Part shown: positions 13,955-14,840 of the stretch, one piece after another | Numbering within the stretch: the stretch's first letter is position 1 | How the letters are laid out: each line of letters opens with the position of its first letter | NCBI GenBank assembly: GCA_016763715.1 | Contig: JAESTG010000303.1 | Span: forward strand, 1-14,840 | Length of the DNA: 14,840 nucleotides | Direction: 5' to 3' | Source: Flavobacteriaceae bacterium | GTDB lineage: Bacteria; Bacteroidota; Bacteroidia; Flavobacteriales; Flavobacteriaceae | Made by a program: the position numbers and the translations under genes | The notes under the pieces: generated by a model | The model's input: the letters and a program-made list of their open reading frames with translations, nothing else | What the model was told of the DNA's origin: nothing | The model's database searches: none

Positions 13955-14840
13955 TTACCAACTCCTTTTTTCCCAATTTCCATGAACAAACTATTTCTTA
14001 TAATGGACAATTGGCCGTCCGTGAGCTTATCAATGCCCGCACCGGCAATTTTCCGGTTACTACCACTGGTCATTAGGTTATTTTGATCACCTGCTGCGGT
14101 GTCGGCTGTGGCATCATCTTCAGTATGATCCAATCCTAGGACATGGCCCACTTCATGGGCAAAAGTGTCTTGCGCTCTAATACAGGAATTGGTTACAACA
14201 GAGGTTCTATCATCCGGCATATTTCCAAGATCATCTTTTGTAAGGGCTTCCCCACGGCTAGGGTCGCTCATATTGGGTACCCAGTAACCAGTGATGTGGT
14301 CTTTTACCCTATTGTGTTTGATTAGTTTCAATTCTTCAGTAGTTGCTGAAGCCCCCTGAAATTCGTCTAAAATCAAATCGTTGCCGATCACTTTTTTACT
14401 TTCTTTCTCACTGAGAACTTTCGAATTGCCCTTTTCAATTTCAATCCCATGCGGATTATATATTTGATTGGCTCTGGCAAAATCGGCGTCGATGACATTC
14501 GCCGCAGGTTGCAGCAAGGTAGTAGGTATTACAACTTCCAGTGAAGTTTTGGAAATATTGGCAATGATCTCCAAAACACCAAATTTACTAATCCAGGCAA
14601 TAAAATTATCATCCTCAAGAGCCGCTTTAAAGGCTCTTTTGAAATCGTCACCATTCAATTCAAATAATAGCTTCTGTGCTTCTTTAGACTCAGCCTTTGT
14701 CATCTTATCGCCCTTTTTTAGAATGGCCAACATTTGAGCTTCGTTGCTACCAGGGGTAGGTGGCAAGGCATCTGCACCTCGATCCACACTATAATATAAA
14801 TCGAATGCTCCCATGGTATTTTTGCCAACAACACCATCGC
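13951..14840 (-). CDS. Metzincin-type zinc metalloprotease, N-terminus outside the window
   Basis: The zinc-binding helix HEVGHVLGLDH (encoded at 14157-14125) fits HExxHxxGxxH exactly, and LMTSG about 18 residues later is the Met-turn; together they define a metzincin. The neighbouring Cys in TNSCIRAQDTFAHE and the spacing resemble bacterial pappalysin- or matrixin-like proteins. The ATG at 14814 is probably internal. The frame stays open to the window edge and reads DGVVGKNTMGAFDLYYSVDR, where DGxxGxxTxxA is the end of a peptidoglycan-binding (PG_binding_1-like) repeat. So at least one domain lies upstream. Between the two parts, residues 35-90 from that Met are helical. No signal peptide can be judged. 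In an eCIS accessory run a protease of this kind may be a cargo effector or a processing enzyme for the particle or the DUF4157 protein. The next gene overlaps by 4 bp. Confidence 0.88.
   Translation of the reverse strand, partial: DGVVGKNTMGAFDLYYSVDRGADALPPTPGSNEAQMLAILKKGDKMTKAESKEAQKLLFELNGDDFKRAFKAALEDDNFIAWISKFGVLEIIANISKTSLEVVIPTTLLQPAANVIDADFARANQIYNPHGIEIEKGNSKVLSEKESKKVIGNDLILDEFQGASATTEELKLIKHNRVKDHITGYWVPNMSDPSRGEALTKDDLGNMPDDRTSVVTNSCIRAQDTFAHEVGHVLGLDHTEDDATADTAAGDQNNLMTSGSNRKIAGAGIDKLTDGQLSIIRNSLFMEIGKKGVGK

Noticed and set aside
14812..14814. ATG at 14814 as the true start of the metzincin gene
   Set aside because: The frame is open upstream to the window edge and encodes DGVVGKNT, part of a conserved peptidoglycan-binding-like motif, so this Met is internal.

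Overview
The window looks like a piece of a Bacteroidota chromosome, probably a marine or environmental flavobacterium or cytophagian. This is inferred from the low G+C content, two TTG start codons, a Bacteroidota-type promoter (TTTG, 20 bp, TATATTTA) and the gene families present. No rRNA, tRNA, CRISPR array or insertion sequence was seen, and no gap between genes exceeds about 145 bp.

The left part (1-5387) holds a GNAT acetyltransferase on the minus strand, cut by the window edge. Divergent from it is a tight five-gene plus-strand operon: a DUF2891 lipoprotein, an Nramp-like transporter, and pxpA, pxpB and pxpC. The last three encode the three-part ATP-dependent 5-oxoprolinase that opens 5-oxo-L-proline (pyroglutamate) to glutamate. 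Most junctions are start/stop overlaps (DUF2891-Nramp ATGA; pxpA-pxpB and pxpB-pxpC 8 bp). The Nramp-like protein lacks the metal-binding residues of true Nramps, so it is more likely a 5-oxoproline or other organic-substrate importer than a Mn/Fe transporter.

The right part (5350-14840) is one long minus-strand gene run that looks like the accessory end of an extracellular contractile injection system (eCIS) locus. In transcription order it encodes: a metzincin-type zinc protease whose N-terminus lies outside the window, a repeat-rich and probably beta-propeller exported protein, a small lipoprotein, a 108-residue helical protein, a 1281-residue DUF4157 (eCIS core domain) protein, a TPR protein, a 190-residue protein of unknown family, and an AAA+ ATPase of the eCIS-associated kind. 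DUF4157 proteins are widely associated with eCIS cargo. The giant protein carries an HExxH zincin core, an HNH-like segment and a long C-terminal array of beta-strand repeats, so it is the best candidate here for a cargo or toxin. No sheath, tube or baseplate gene lies in the window; they would be expected beyond position 14840.

The two gene blocks converge and their last genes overlap tail to tail by 38 bp, with no terminator hairpin seen between them.
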